NCBI GenBank assembly: GCA_007922195.1
Contig: ML682028.1
Coordinates: 20,067,449 to 20,131,448 of the forward strand
From: Podocnemis expansa
Lineage: Eukaryota > Chordata > Testudines > Podocnemididae
Length of the DNA: 64,000 bases
Reading direction: 5' to 3'
Shown here: positions 33,101 to 45,300 of the stretch, one piece after another
Position numbering within the stretch: position 1 is the first letter of the stretch
How the letters are laid out: the number at the start of each line of letters is the position of its first letter
Notes under the pieces: model-generated
The model's input: the letters and a program-made list of their open reading frames with translations, nothing else
Database searches by the model: none
Told to the model about the DNA's origin: nothing
Position numbers and translations under genes: made by a program

Positions 33101-34829
33101 GATGTGGATAGGAGCCAGTGGGCACAGAGACAGGCTGCGAGGCTGGAAGCAGGCAGTAGTCAGGAGGAGGGGAACTGGGGGCAGAAGGGTCTTTAACTAC
33201 GAGACCCTGTCGCACTCCAGAATGAATCCCTGGACTCCCGAGGCTCACCCTCTGCTACCAGCAAATGTAGGTGAAAGTCAGTGGGAGAGAGTGGGTTTCA
33301 TTCCCTTGGAGTGGCTGATGCATTGGGGAATAGCAGCTTACCAATTCTGGTAGCTCAAGTAGTGTGGCTGTAAAGCTCCCAGCCCCACCAATTGGTGGGT
33401 GGGGGCTCAATAGGGGTCTGCATGGTGGAGTTTCACTGGGTTCAGTTTCTTCCACAGCAATCAGAGTTAATTGTGCAGAAAACTTTCTGTGGAACGCATG
33501 GAGGCTGCAAAGCCATGCACAGGGCAGATAAGAAATGCCAAACCTGAAGTTGGCCATGCAACCTGAAGACAGGCCTCTTCTTGTGCATTATGAAACAGAC
33601 TGTAATTACAAGATCAGTTGTTATATTTTTCCTAGGACCCCACCTTATTCCATGCATAATATGTGAAAACTACCCTTCTGCAACAAGTAACCCCCTTGCT
33701 GCTTCCTGGACAAGCCCTCTTCCTTCCCTTACCTGGCCCCATCTCCTCATGGTGGCTAAAAGTGGCTGTGTCAGTGCTAAGGATATTTAGCTACCTACTG
33801 TTACAGAGACTGGTTTAGCTCCCCAGTGATAGCAATGCAGAAAGCACTGGTGTAGACAGATGGCCACTGGCATGTTAGACCCACTACCTGAGTGTTAGAT
33901 GGCAGGATGGTTCATACTGCTGCAGAACCCTTGTCTATACTAGTGTCCAATCAGTGCTGTCACCAAAGGAGCTGTGTTAACTAAGGCGGAAAATTGTGGC
34001 TAAAAAGCCCTTGTCAGGACACAACCCTGGTGCGTACATTACTGGCTGTGGGGAGTTTGTCTGGCAGGCCCCATGTGCACTTATAAGGCTATGTAGTAGG
34101 TATTTTTATTTTTATTACTATTATTAATTATTGGGAACAGATGCATTATGGGAAACAGAGGATGTTGCTTGCTGGCAGTGATCACCTTGCACTATGTCCA
34201 AGTTCCCAGGCTGAAAGCAGGGCTCATTATCAATGGCAGAAAGACATGGCCTCTCCGTGTTTTATTTCATTTCCTTTCCCTCTGCCCCTGCTTGCTCCAG
34301 TGCTCCTCAGAGATAACAGCTTTCGGCACTAAAGCCAGAGCGAAGAGTGGGCACAGGACCAGCCGGTATTATCACTCTCTTCCTTGCTGCGAGGAAATCA
34401 GGAAGTTGCAGAGATACTCTGCCAATAAAACAAACATTGCTCCTGCCTGCATCTAAGTGGTCTCTCCCACAAAGCCTGGCAGTCCCCATAGCGCCTGTAG
34501 GACCACCCTTCCGGGCGATATTGGGTGCAGCCAACCAGCAGGGCATGTTCTTAACTGAGCTCCAGTGCTGCTGATCACTGGGGAGCCTGTATTTGGGACC
34601 CTGCAGGACATGGCTAGGGAAAAATGCTCCACGGTGAAGGGTGAAAGGAGTGACAGGGAGCCAGACGCTTGTGGTCATTGCAGCTGAACTTTGTGTTCCC
34701 TGCCTTCAGTCATGCCCAGTACCAGACCCTGAAATTTCAGCTCTCAATAAACTGTGTCTGGCCCCTAGAGAACTCCTGTTGCTGGAGTACCCACCGCCTC
34801 CTCCTCACAACACCTTGGCGGCTGAGACA
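30101..34829. other. Unique or unrecognised sequence; candidate conserved stretch 30750-31060
   Basis: No gene or repeat family is identified. About 30750-31060 is repeat-free with clustered AT-rich cores (CTATTAATGATGGGAATTTA, ATTAGCTTG), which could mark conserved non-coding DNA. GC-rich frames of 100-160 codons around 31200-33000 overlap on both strands and are not accepted as genes. Confidence 0.35.
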
Positions 34830-34970
34830 TCCTCACTGTACAGCTGGGGAACTGACACTGAGTGGTTTGCCCAAAGTCACACAAGGAACAGATGACTGAG
34901 CAGGGGAGCAAGACCAGGGCTCTAGAGCCCCAGACCTGCCCCTAACCACTGGACCATCCTCCCTCTCTCA
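34830..34970 (-). repeat. MIR/CORE-type SINE fragment
   Basis: ACTGAGTGGTTTGCCCAAAG, TCACACAAGGAACAG and CCTAACCACTGGACCATCCT are the reverse complement of the CORE segment and tRNA-like head of the same SINE type as 24404-24675. The tail is missing. Confidence 0.85.
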
Positions 34971-36388
34971 AAGAGATGGGATCTATTGCCCCAGCTATTG
35001 GCAAACCCCACCTCTGCTGGGGAGCCAGTGAGAACGTGAACCAGGTTCAGTTACACGAGAATGGAGCACTAGTCTGGAAAACCCTCCAGTGGGACAGACA
35101 GACAGATTAGCTAGATGATGACGGACACCTGGCAGGAGAGCAGCTGTTATGCAATAAACCCATAAAGAATGGCCCCACCAAAATGCATGCCGGCTGTCAC
35201 CCTGCCCACTTGATACCATGGTGATGGGCAGGATCTAAGATCCTGAACAGACTCTGCTGATCGGTTACAGTTGCTTCCTCTGTTCTTTGTTTTCGGACAG
35301 GAAATGTCCCAAGGCTGGGACCAGGTCTGCAATGTGATTAGCAAGCACCCAGCATGAAATAATAATCATGTTCTCTGGGGAGATGCTATCGCCATCACCC
35401 TGGGTTTGCCAAATAGGAAGAGAGCCTCCCAAGAAAGGTTCAGGCTGGGACCATGCCCTTCCTCACCCTACTCTAGCGTCACCGTTATGATCCATTCATT
35501 CTCTGCCTGTCCCGAATGGGTCATGTTCTTCCTTTGGCTCACTGCAATCAAGGTGTAAAGAAATAACAAGAGTCCAGTGGTGGGATACGTCCCACACTGT
35601 GCCTGGCACTGACCAGGGATTCTCCCAGAAGGTCCAGTGGCCCTGACTGAATCTCATCAGGCAAAGGGATAACTCCTGACTTCTGTTGATTCCAGTAGGC
35701 AAAGAGTTAATGCCTGGCTCAGGCCTCCCACAGCTGCACCTGGTTGAGTGAGGAGGCAGAATGGGAACCAGCAGGTCTAGTCAGGCTCTCAGAGGCTATG
35801 CAAGGAACACCAAAAAACAGCCAGTTTCCTGGAGCCAGAGTTCCCCGACATTCCTGGGGAGCTGGGTTATGGGCCACAGGCTAATGGCTTTAAACTACAG
35901 AGAACTTGTGCTGGGAGGTCACTTGCAGGGCTGGTTGTGTTTGTGGTTGGGGCGTCCCCGAGAGCCCACGACTGCTGGACTATTCGTGCCCCACTCTGTG
36001 GATCAGACTAACATCAAAGGTACCACTCTCTTCTCTCTTAACCCAGAACATGCTCTGCCTCTGTAAGTGCTAAAGTGAGGGCAACCAGGTGGAGTGGCAA
36101 AGTGCTGTTTTCTGCACTGATATCCGCTTGGCCAGGTTCTGGGGCTCAGGGAGGCTCCCCCAGCCAAGGCAATAAGACCTGTGTTAAGCCCCTCCTGGCT
36201 GGAAGACCCTGCAGAACCGGGTACAACAAGAGGTGGGGAGGAAGGCCCCCCCCATGTGCTGTGTCAAAGAAACACTGGCATCAATGTTGATTCAGAGTCA
36301 GACCTCTCCACACTGCACAGGTGGCTGTCAATGGCAGCATTGCTCCTCCAATTTGGTTTCAGGTGCAGCTGCTGAACTGTCATGCTTT
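34971..36388. other. Unrecognised sequence
   Basis: No repeat family or gene is recognised. Confidence 0.4.
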
Positions 36389-36396
36389 GTCTACCG

Positions 36397-36557
36397 CAGG
36401 GGTTGTGGCCCCTAAAGCTATTTCCTGCAGTCCACGATGACACTGTTGTTACTGTATTTGCAATATCATTGTATGAAAAGGTTTCAGTGGTGCAGCCCTC
36501 AGGCTAACATACTATTCCTCATGTGGCCCTCATGGTGACTTGAGTTTGAGACCCTTG
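36397..36557. mobile_element. hAT-like element, family 1 copy 2
   Basis: It is homologous over most of its length to the 10445-10632 copy. The flanking octamers GTCTACCG (36389-36396) and GTCTACAG (36558-36565) match at 7 of 8. The left end CAGGGGTTGTGGCCC has lost the part of the terminal repeat and adjacent sequence present in copy 1, which explains the shorter length of 161 bp. Confidence 0.85.
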
Positions 36558-36565
36558 GTCTACAG

Positions 36566-37319
36566 CTTGACTCCTTCCCTACAGGTCACTGTCATTGCTC
36601 CCACACTAATCCTGAGGGGCGCACTAGCGCAGAGCGGCTGCCAGCCCTCTGGCCCCCATAGTGCCAGACCCAGCACAGAGCACACCTAGATGACAACATG
36701 GTCACAATGTCACTGGCCAGTCAAACTACAGCTTCTTACCACTGCCTGTGCCATGATGGGGTTGTGCAGCTGGGAGACCTTAAGAGGAAAAGTTTGGTGG
36801 AGACAGGGTCTTAGACTGTTCCTTTTTACCTTGTAAGTCAGCCTAGTTGTTAGATTGTTTTCTGCCTGAAAACTAGAGTCTGTTGTTGTGCAGGGCCAGG
36901 AGCTGTCCCCACAGGTGTAAAAGCTGGAGCATCTACGCTTTAAAGGGGAACGAGCCAACGTTAAGCCAACAGACGCACAAACCCCTGGCACAGAGGAAAC
37001 AGCTTTAACAGGTTCGGTTAACTTCCCCTTCTGTTCCTCACCAGGGCCGTCCTGTTTGTGGATTACTGGTGCCTAAGACTGCTGCTGGGGAAATCCATCT
37101 GCAGACGCACAAAGGGTAAGTCCACTTTGTATGTGATCCCAGCTGGGTGGTTAAGTTTTTGGTTGAGTATCATTTTGGGGTCTCAAAGAAGAGCATTCAG
37201 GAGAAAGCTAGAAAACTAAGTTGATACCCAGTGATTTTAGGTCAGTCAATAAAACCACCAAAGCTCATGATTCTGAGGGTTACTTGCTAAGAACACCATA
37301 ACTCGTGCAAGGTCTGTGC
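36566..37319. other. Unrecognised sequence
   Basis: No repeat family or gene is recognised. Confidence 0.4.
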
Positions 37320-37530
37320 TTAGGGGTGGTGTGGTCAGAGCGCTGGACTGGGAACCAGGGAATCTCATCCTGCTATTGACACAGACTCCTTCCTTGGTCT
37401 TAGTTAAGTCACTTATTTTCTCTGGAACATGATGTCTCCCTTCCTCCCTCCCAGAGGGTCATGAGGATGAGCTATGCTAGGAAACACTTTACAGCCCTTT
37501 GAGAGTGGAAAGTGTGGTACACAATGAAAT
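37320..37530 (+). repeat. MIR/CORE-type SINE, diverged
   Basis: GGTGTGGTCAGAGCGCTGGA is a tRNA-like head. It is followed by a weak CORE (CTTAGTTAAGTCACTTATTT) and a tail with GAGGGTCATGAGGATGAG and AGCCCTTTGAGAGTGGAAAG. Order and spacing fit the family. Confidence 0.75.
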
Positions 37531-38229
37531 GTTCTTGCTGCCCTTGGTGGGGATGCCCCGCTCCTGCCTATGCCAAAGGGAAAACTGGCCATAAAGGGGC
37601 ACCATCCTGATTCTGGAATGGCTTCCACAGAGCGTGGGTCAAGATATTTCTACCAGCAGCTCATAGGGATGGAGCGCCCTGTGATCTGCAGAAGTCTTGC
37701 TCTGGGGGGTCCCTGCAGCTGGTGTCTGTTGGTGCACTGGTGCCTGGGATAGCTGGTGTGGTTCCCTAGAGGCTTGTATGGCACTGTGGATGTGGGAGGC
37801 ACCTTGGCATGTGTACCCATCTGCGTCAGCCTGAGAAGCACTCAGCACAAGACTGTGGGAACATGCTTTGGGCAGCACAGACGTGGAGGATGGGTGAAGT
37901 GGCTCTGCAGTGCTCTCTAGCAATTTGTGGGGGGGAGGCATGGGGGGGGATCCCTTGACTTCTGCCTGGTTCCTTGTGTGTACTGACCTTCACAATCCTA
38001 ATGCCAGGTGCTGGTGCAGGGACACAGCACCAGAACAGGCCAAGACCCCACCCCCTTTCAAATGGAAATACAAAATGGGGAATCACTGGCCAGGGGCAGT
38101 GCCGCTGAAAAGAGTCTGGGCTTAGTATGGATTTCTGATTGACACTGAGTCAAAACCATGCTGCTGTTGCAAAAGAGACTGCTTCCGCTCTGGGGTATAT
38201 TAACTGGAGTGTCGTATACAAAGACGTGG
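37531..38229. other. Unrecognised sequence
   Basis: No repeat family or gene is recognised. Confidence 0.4.
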
Positions 38230-38675
38230 GAGGTGATTGCTCCCATCTGGACAGTGAGGCTACACCCCACCCCTCCCCGGAGTACTGGGTCCAGTTCTGG
38301 GCACTGCACTTTAGGAAAAAGTGGACAAAATAGGGAGAGTCCAAAGGAGAGCAAAAAAAAAAAAAAGAAAGAAAGAAACAATCAAAGGTGATCAATTGTT
38401 CTCCTTGGCCACTGAATGTAGGAGATGACGTAAGGGGCTTCACCTGCAGCAGGGGAGATTTTGGTGGGGTGGCAGGAAAACACCCTACCTGTCAGGGGAG
38501 TTAAACTCACAGGTTACTTAGGAAGGTGGTAGAAACTCTATGAGGTTTATAAGAACAGGTTGGCCAGCTCCATGGCAGGATGGGCTAGATTTACTTGGCT
38601 CTGCTCTGATGGTGGCAGCTGGACAAGATGATCTCTCAAGATCCTTCTAGCCCCACTTTTCCATGATTCAAACCC
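38230..38675 (+). mobile_element. CR1 LINE 3' end with internal deletion
   Basis: GGAGTACTGGGTCCAGTTCT and GGAGAGTCCAAAGGAGAGCA are CR1 ORF2-end DNA, followed by an A-rich run (38351-38367) where part of the ORF is missing. CTTACCTG-type segments and AAGATGATCTCTCAAGATCC then lead into the 3' end. The copy is truncated and has no open frame. Confidence 0.8.
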
Positions 38676-41600
38676 CTGCAGCTGCTTGGGATGGGCCCAG
38701 CTGCTCCTGCACCTCTGTCTTAGTGGACTGGAGGCTGCAGACCTTGTGAAGCCCTGCCTGGCAGTCTTCTTCCCTTTGCTTGGGATGCAGCAGGCCTTTC
38801 TCTGGGCTCCAACCAGCATCCTTGGAAGCTCTGCAGGACAGTGACCCTCCCACCGGCTAAGAAAGGTAGGAGAGTTTTCCTCTAGACCCCGTCCACATGG
38901 TTCCTGGGGCAACTGGAGGCTCTTTCCCCACTGGCCTGCACGCTCTACTTCCTGGGGCTGCCTTCTCCTTGGATTCTTGCAAGACCAGGCTGAGCTGCTA
39001 CCAGGTTGCTGGGCTCCCCTGTTTCCTTCCCATCACCACAGTCCCCCACAGCTGAACATTATCAGCTCCATGGTACAGCCCTGCCTAGGAGTGAGCGTGT
39101 CTGGGGAAAGCAAGATTTGGGTCCAGGAGGGGTGGCTATAACTCCTGCCCCTGTGAGCCATCTCCCTGATGTGGTGCAGTAATTGACAGTTCCTAAGGAG
39201 CAGCAGCAGTACCGACCCGCACCGCAGGGGCCAGACCTTGATCTTGGTTATGCCAATGTAACTTTGCTGGAGCCAGTGAGAGACTTGAGCTCGGATTGTG
39301 GCCCAGCATCGTTGCTGGGGAATCAGAGTGGATTCAGCACTACACATGAGCAAGTGACCTGATAATTAAGAAAAGCACTGACTACGCTCAGGATTTAAAA
39401 CCTGTAAATAAAACATGAACGAGCCTGATTAGTCATTATGGAAATGTTAATTGCAAAGCAGGCTCTGCCAGCTCAGGATGTACCTTCCTCCACTGCTCTG
39501 TAGCAAAATCCCCCTATTGTCCTGTGTTGCTCACAGCTTGGAGACCAGAAATACCACTGAACAATTCTCTGCTCCAAACCTGGCTGAGACAGGGACAGTC
39601 TTGAGCAGTCAGCAGCTCCCTTGGCCTCTGCTCCCACTTGTCTCTCTGGCTTGTTTGTCTGAGGCCCCCTCATTTTGCCTAGCCACCAAGTTAAGCTGAC
39701 GTTAAGCACCCGCCTTTGGAAAACAGGCACATCTCCCACCTGCTGCGAGGCCCCTGCACTGAATCTGTCTCTCAGTGTTTGCCACACAACAAATGCAAGG
39801 ACTTGTTTGCACCCATGGCGTCCCCTTCGATGAACACCTGTCTGGCTAGTTATGGGCTGTTCCACTGTGCTGCAATCCTGTTTGATATGTGGGATGAGTC
39901 AATGCCTTAACCCTGTGTGTGTGTAAACAAAGCGGGTGGGCTGGTGTGGGGAAGCACACACCTGTAATTGCTGCCACCTGGTTTGTCTGGGATTGGCTTG
40001 TATCACCTCCCTTCCAGAGGCAATGTGCTCTTACCTTGGCCGGTTCTCCTGGAGCCCCTTCCCCAGGCATCATGGCAAGTGGAAGATGACGGTCTGTTTT
40101 CCAGCTTGGAAGAGCCTCCAGCCATGAAAGGCAGGCTGGCGGCTTGCAGGGCTGGCTGAACCGTGTGGCTGTGGCTCCAGAAATAGGTTGCACTGTGCCC
40201 TCCACTGAGGTCACTGGTGGAGAGGCTCCTTCTAGAGCTCTACTCGTGTTCTTGGGATGAAGGCCAGCTGTGTCAAGAGGAACGCAGGGCTATGGCGAAT
40301 AAGCGTCTCTTTTAGATGCTCTCAGCCACTTTGCAGGGGAGCGGAGCTGTTCCAGATCCCACCAGGAGGAGAAATGCAGGTGTTTAAGAGGGCTGGTCGT
40401 CTGTCCCTAGGGTCCCCAACTGGGGCGCTCTGCCCTGAATGTCTCTGCCTTACTGCTGCCTGGCGTGTGTCTTCCAGGGGATGCTGAGTGACCATGTGAC
40501 CGCCAGGCTTGGTGTGCAAGGGGAGCTGCGTCCCATGGTGAGAGGGAAAGGCGAACAGCTGCCTGCTGGTGATAATGCAAGAGGGGAGGAGGTCTGGGCA
40601 GCTGCGCCCTTGTTCTTCCCCCAACAGGAACCATCTGTGACCAAGCCCAACTCTGCCTTCCCTATCACCCATTCCGGTCTGACTTTCCAACAACTTCCCC
40701 TTGTGCTGGCTTCACTTCCCCACACTGCAAGCCCAGCCAGCGCAGTAGCAGCGGCAGCAGTGTCTTGGCTGGCGTGGCGCAGGGGCAAGTTCTCATTTTC
40801 CCGTGGGGGGTCAGGGCGTGCAGCCGGGAGCAAGAATGCACCGCTTGGCCTGTTGCTTTCATGTGTGGCCATCCAAGCCTGTGGCTGTTCTCATCTTGAA
40901 CTGTGAGGACTTCAGGGCTCCTGGGCTTGATGGCCCAGGACCTGGCACGAAGGTGATGACTTGGCCTGGCTTCCTGCTTACAGTCTTCCCTGGCCCTGGG
41001 TGGGCCGGCATGGTCCTGCTAACCCACCTCAGCCATGTGTCCTCTGCCACTGGGGCTCTCCACTGGCTCCCACTCCCATCTCTAACATGGAGAACTGAGG
41101 AAAAAATAAAACCCATAACCCTTTGCAAGCAGGATGCCCTGAGGTTATTAAGTGGTCCTGATTTCTCCCCTCTTTAGTGTCTCTTGGCTTCTCCCCCATC
41201 ATGGGGTTCTGTTTGCTTATACCTGCCTGTCCCCTGTCGCTGCTGGCATGCAGCATGTGGGCCTGGGGGAAAGGCAAGGCCTTGTTAGAGAGAGAACTGA
41301 AATCCTGTATGTGTGCCCGCAGGTGGGAGGGAGGAAATCTGTCCTAAAAATAGAGCAGTGGCTGCTCACTCCCCGAAGATGGTTCAGCAGATGGTGTGTC
41401 TCTGAATGCCACCTGTAGAGTGTGAGCTCCTGCAGATGGCATACAGAGTGCTTCCACTTTCACACCGCTGCCGTGGGGTTCCCAGCCCAGCCCTGCCTCT
41501 TGCTTTCATCCACAGTGCCCAAGTGGCTGCTAGCTAGGGGCTGGGAAGGAAAACAGCAGCAATGCAGTCTGAAAAGCTGAGCCCCACCTGTCCTCCGAGC

Positions 41601-44234
41601 AGCTTTGGGTGGCCAGAGCCCAGGCCGCAGTGCCTGTGTGGGAGTGCGCAGAGTACAGCCTCTGGGGAAATTGCAGGGACTCCCCAGTGACAGATGGGGA
41701 GAGGGAGCTATACAAAGGCCTGGGGCTCACAATGGGTGGCACTGATCTGGGGCTGGGGCTGGCAATCCTGGCCCACTTCCCAACAGTGCAGCCAGGGACG
41801 ATGCAGGGAGTCAGGAAGATATCCCCGGGGGAAGGGAAATTCCCTTTGTCTTGCCTGGGTGTGACCAGACATGATGTGGGTGGAGTGGCAGGGTGGCCAC
41901 TGTCCTGCCGCAGAGATAAGGCTTCCTAGGGGGCAGCAAAGTCGACTGAAGAATCCTTCCCTCGGCCTCGCCACGGCTGTGCTGGGGGTTGTGTTGACCC
42001 AACAGCAGTGCTCTGGGTGCAATGTTTTTCACAGGATTGCTAGGTCGGTCTAATCTGGATACATTGCATGGGCTGAACTTCTTGGGATGGGCTGTGAATC
42101 ACGTAGGTGTAGCTCCTTCCCCTTTCCTCTCTGCAGACCCTACTCAGGCTGACTGGGCCCCCACGTACCCTTTCTCTCCCCTGGTAGCCCAGTGCAAAAT
42201 TCATCCTGGGCGTGTGAGTGGTGCTGGCAGGCGTGATGGAGCCAGCTCAGCAGCTGTAGGGAGGTGAGGGGAAACCCCTGCATGGGGAGCTGAAAGCCTG
42301 AGAAAAGGGTCAGATAGCTTAAGAATCACAAACTAAATGGCTGGCGAAGAGCAGGGGGACAGCAACATGCCCCTTCCTGGAGGCGAGAGCATCAGCAACG
42401 TCTTTGGGGCCCATCTGCATGATCTCCCCCTTTCTGAGTAGCAGCCCACACTGGTCTAACGCATGAAGTGGGCTGAGTCTGGAACGCTTCTCCTGAAGGC
42501 TCCAGGAAATTGATCCAATATCCCCCTCGGTCCTTCCAGAACGCCCCCTCAGGCACTGGATGAGAGTGCATGGCAGGTGGTGCTGTTCTTTGGCTAATCT
42601 CTGAGTCTGCTAATGCAATCCACCTGTTGGCCTTTATGAGGGATATACCTGTTCTGTGAACAGGAGGGGTGGCTGCTCTGTGAGCATCCATGGCCCTTCA
42701 GCAGTCACACCTGTAGCAGGGAAGAGCTACTAGCTTGGGCCACCCAGCTCCCCTGGAGCTGCAGGATGGTCCTTCGCACTAGTCTCAGACAGCAGCTGCC
42801 TCTAGTGCAGCAGGTTCCTGGTTTGAGCCCCCATGGGGAACTGTGCAAGTCTGGTGCTTCATGCTGACAACAAGGAGACTTGTGGCATAGCCAGCTGTTC
42901 TGCTGTCTCACCTCTTCCTCTTTTATTTTTAGCATTGGTGGAGCCCCTGCTGCTTAGAAGGCAGAGTATGTGCAGAGAGCCCTGCAGGGACGGGGGGGGT
43001 TCCAGCCCCAGGTGAGGAGTGTTAACGATGGGGAGCAGGGAGACACCCCAGCAAGAGCAGGGTTTGGAGAGTGACAGATGGACTCCTTTGCAATCAGATT
43101 TGCAATCAAACAGATTAATTTGCAATCAGATTTTGAGAGTTGAAGGGGGGTGGGGACCAGAAAGGGCGTGTCCATGTGGAGTGTCTTGATTATTAAGTGA
43201 ATAGTCAGGGTGTTTAGGGTCCAGCAAGAAGAATCCCCAGCAGCTGTGGGTCCTGGCTCCTCTTGATTTGTCCCATCACCTGCTGTAGGTTGGATTTTCT
43301 CAGTCAGGCCAAGCTGCTGAATGCTTGCGCTGGCCCAGATGCTCTTTAATATGCATCAGTGATATTATTTCACTTTCCCTTGCCATTTGTCTCTCGGGTC
43401 CCTCTGGAGTAGCCGTTCTAGCAGGGTTCTAGCAGGGAGTGCCTGTCCATAACCTCCCCCACTCTGGTTTCTGTCTGAGTAAGAGATGCACATTTGTTGT
43501 TGAGCAGAAAACCCCATCAGGTTAAAGGAGAAGCAGAGCCGATTCTCACATCCCCTGGCTATTCAAACCAAGAGAGTGAAAGGAAGCAAGACCACCCTCC
43601 CACCCCGAAACAGCAGGCCAGGATTCACTTTGTTTCTCAGATGGGATTGGTTTTGTCTTTGCATTTGACGGTTGGCTTATCTGGACTTGCCTGTGGCCTT
43701 CCCTCAGCAGTGCAGTCTTTCCTTTATCAGCATCTTTCTTGCCTTCTGGTGTGGGTTGGCTGGGCTGAGGGTAGGCAGATTTACGCAGAACAGACATTAA
43801 CTCTAGCATCTTCCTTACTGGCCTGGTTTCTAAGATTGGCCTTTAGAAATATGCTGAGCCTGGTGCTTGCAGTCATTTTACACTTAAACCACTGACCCTC
43901 CCTGCTATGAGTTAAATAAACCAGATCAAATGAAACTGCATCAATAATCCATGAATGAAATAATAATAAAAACAAGCTAAATAATAAATGAGAAACTGAA
44001 TGAAGCAAAAAGTGATCCATCTCCTGAACCTGTTTTGCACTTTATAAGGCTTTCAGTTTTTTAATGTCATGATGTGCATTTCAATAGTGACTTTCACCTG
44101 CCCCCAACTTGCAGCCTCTGGGTTGTCTAGCTGTGCATGATGTACTCGCAGAGAAAGAGAGTAAACAAGGCCTGGACCCTGTTTAAACTAAGAGAGGAAC
44201 ATTAGAAGGCAGAGTGGAAGGATCATACAGGGAT
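38676..44234. other. Unrecognised sequence, no gene supported
   Basis: This is the longest stretch without a recognised feature. Frames of 100-155 codons (for example near 40439-40906 on plus and 40450-40872 on minus) overlap antisense to each other and contain no domain or splice-bounded structure I trust. A diverged gene or old repeat here could escape notice. Confidence 0.35.
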
Positions 44235-44274
44235 AAACGCTAAGATCAGAAGGGACCAATATGATCATCTAGTC
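44235..44274 (-). repeat. CR1 3' end, left piece of a split copy
   Basis: GATCAGAAGGGACCAATATG followed by ATCATCTAGTC is the reverse complement of a CR1 3' terminus. The same copy resumes at 45260 with ATCTAGTTTGACCTCCTGCA, so it is split by the insertion between. Confidence 0.8.
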
Positions 44275-44384
44275 CAGGGCTGGCAACCTGAAAGATTAGC
44301 AAAAAAAGAAAGGAGTCTTGTGTTACTTAAAGACTAACAGATTTATTTATCGCATGAGCTTTCGTGGGAGAATATCCCACTTTC

Positions 44385-44784
44385 NNNNNNNNNNNNNNNN
44401 NNNNNNNNNNNNNNNNNNNNNNNNNNNNNNNNNNNNNNNNNNNNNNNNNNNNNNNNNNNNNNNNNNNNNNNNNNNNNNNNNNNNNNNNNNNNNNNNNNNN
44501 NNNNNNNNNNNNNNNNNNNNNNNNNNNNNNNNNNNNNNNNNNNNNNNNNNNNNNNNNNNNNNNNNNNNNNNNNNNNNNNNNNNNNNNNNNNNNNNNNNNN
44601 NNNNNNNNNNNNNNNNNNNNNNNNNNNNNNNNNNNNNNNNNNNNNNNNNNNNNNNNNNNNNNNNNNNNNNNNNNNNNNNNNNNNNNNNNNNNNNNNNNNN
44701 NNNNNNNNNNNNNNNNNNNNNNNNNNNNNNNNNNNNNNNNNNNNNNNNNNNNNNNNNNNNNNNNNNNNNNNNNNNNNNNNNNNN
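44385..44784. other. Assembly gap, 400 N
   Basis: Exactly 400 consecutive N bases. The true length and content are unknown; the gap lies in the middle of a palindromic element, a structure that commonly breaks sequencing and assembly. Confidence 0.99.
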
Positions 44785-44793
44785 CTCTTCAAA

Positions 44794-44834
44794 GCGTCTG
44801 AGGAAGTGGGATATTCTCCCACGAAAGCTCATGC
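44794..44834 (+). ncRNA. Hammerhead-ribozyme-like motif, copy E
   Basis: Plus-strand order: GCGU, CUGAGGA, extra A, GUGGGA-loop-UCCCAC, GAAA, GCUC, AUGC. Stem II is fully paired over six positions. AUGC pairs with GCGU with one wobble, placing the UC cleavage position next to stem I. The N7 base is G here, U in copy C and C in copy A. The non-canonical extra A is shared by all copies. Confidence 0.52.
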
Positions 44835-45259
44835 GATAAATAAATCTGTTAGTCTTTAAGTAACACAAGACTCCTTTCTTTTTTTGCTTTACTAGACTAA
44901 CACAACTGCCCCTTTGGACATGAAAGATAAGAAGAGCCATTTTTAAAAATTCCTTCAATAACCAAGTGTTTTGAGAGCCACGGTAGGTGTAGCCTCCTTC
45001 TGGGCAGGGCCTGGCTGGTCGATGGGCCCCTGGCGGAGGGTAGGGGGAGCTGGGCCAGGCAACCTGCTGCAGGGTCCCTGGCAGGGGGAGCCTGGAACCA
45101 GGAGTGGGCCACTTGCAGGTCCCCCGATGGCAGGAGAGGGGCCAGAGAGGGCTGCAGGCTACCCACAGGGTGCCCTGGTGGCACGGGGAGCTGGAATTGC
45201 AAGGGGGCAGCCAAAGCATGACATGCGGCCCTGGACTAGCCACCGATTGCAGACTCCTG

Positions 45260-45300
45260 ATCTAGTTTGACCTCCTGCACAATGCTGGAGCTAATAACTG
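45260..45300 (-). repeat. CR1 3' end, right piece of a split copy
   Basis: ATCTAGTTTGACCTCCTGCA and CAATG continue the CR1 terminus begun at 44235. Beyond about 45300 the similarity fades. Confidence 0.75.

Larger units (their letters stand above)
44299..44920 (+). mobile_element. Penelope-like palindromic retroelement, copy E (contains gap)
   Basis: The flanking direct repeats TGAAAGATTA (44289-44298) and TGAAAGATAA (44921-44930) match at 9 of 10. The plus strand starts with a truncated inverted unit, passes a 400-N gap, and ends with a forward unit, T-rich run and CTAGACTAACACAACTGCCC terminus. The outer arms 44298-44382 and 44804-44888 are perfect 85-base inverted repeats. The frames through the gap are artefacts of N bases. 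Confidence 0.72.
44275..45259. mobile_element. hAT-like element hosting copy E
   Basis: It begins CAGGGCTGGCAACCTG and ends TTGCAGACTCCTG. The flanking octamers ATCTAGTC (44267-44274) and ATCTAGTT (45260-45267) match at 7 of 8 and the CR1 host is continuous without it. A Penelope-like element (44299-44920) is nested near its left end, and the remainder (about 44931-45259) is GC-rich and non-coding. Confidence 0.75.

Noticed and set aside
44318..45243. Long frames of 145-298 codons spanning the N gap
   Set aside because: They are created by unknown bases; the flanking codons belong to the Penelope-like repeat on both strands.
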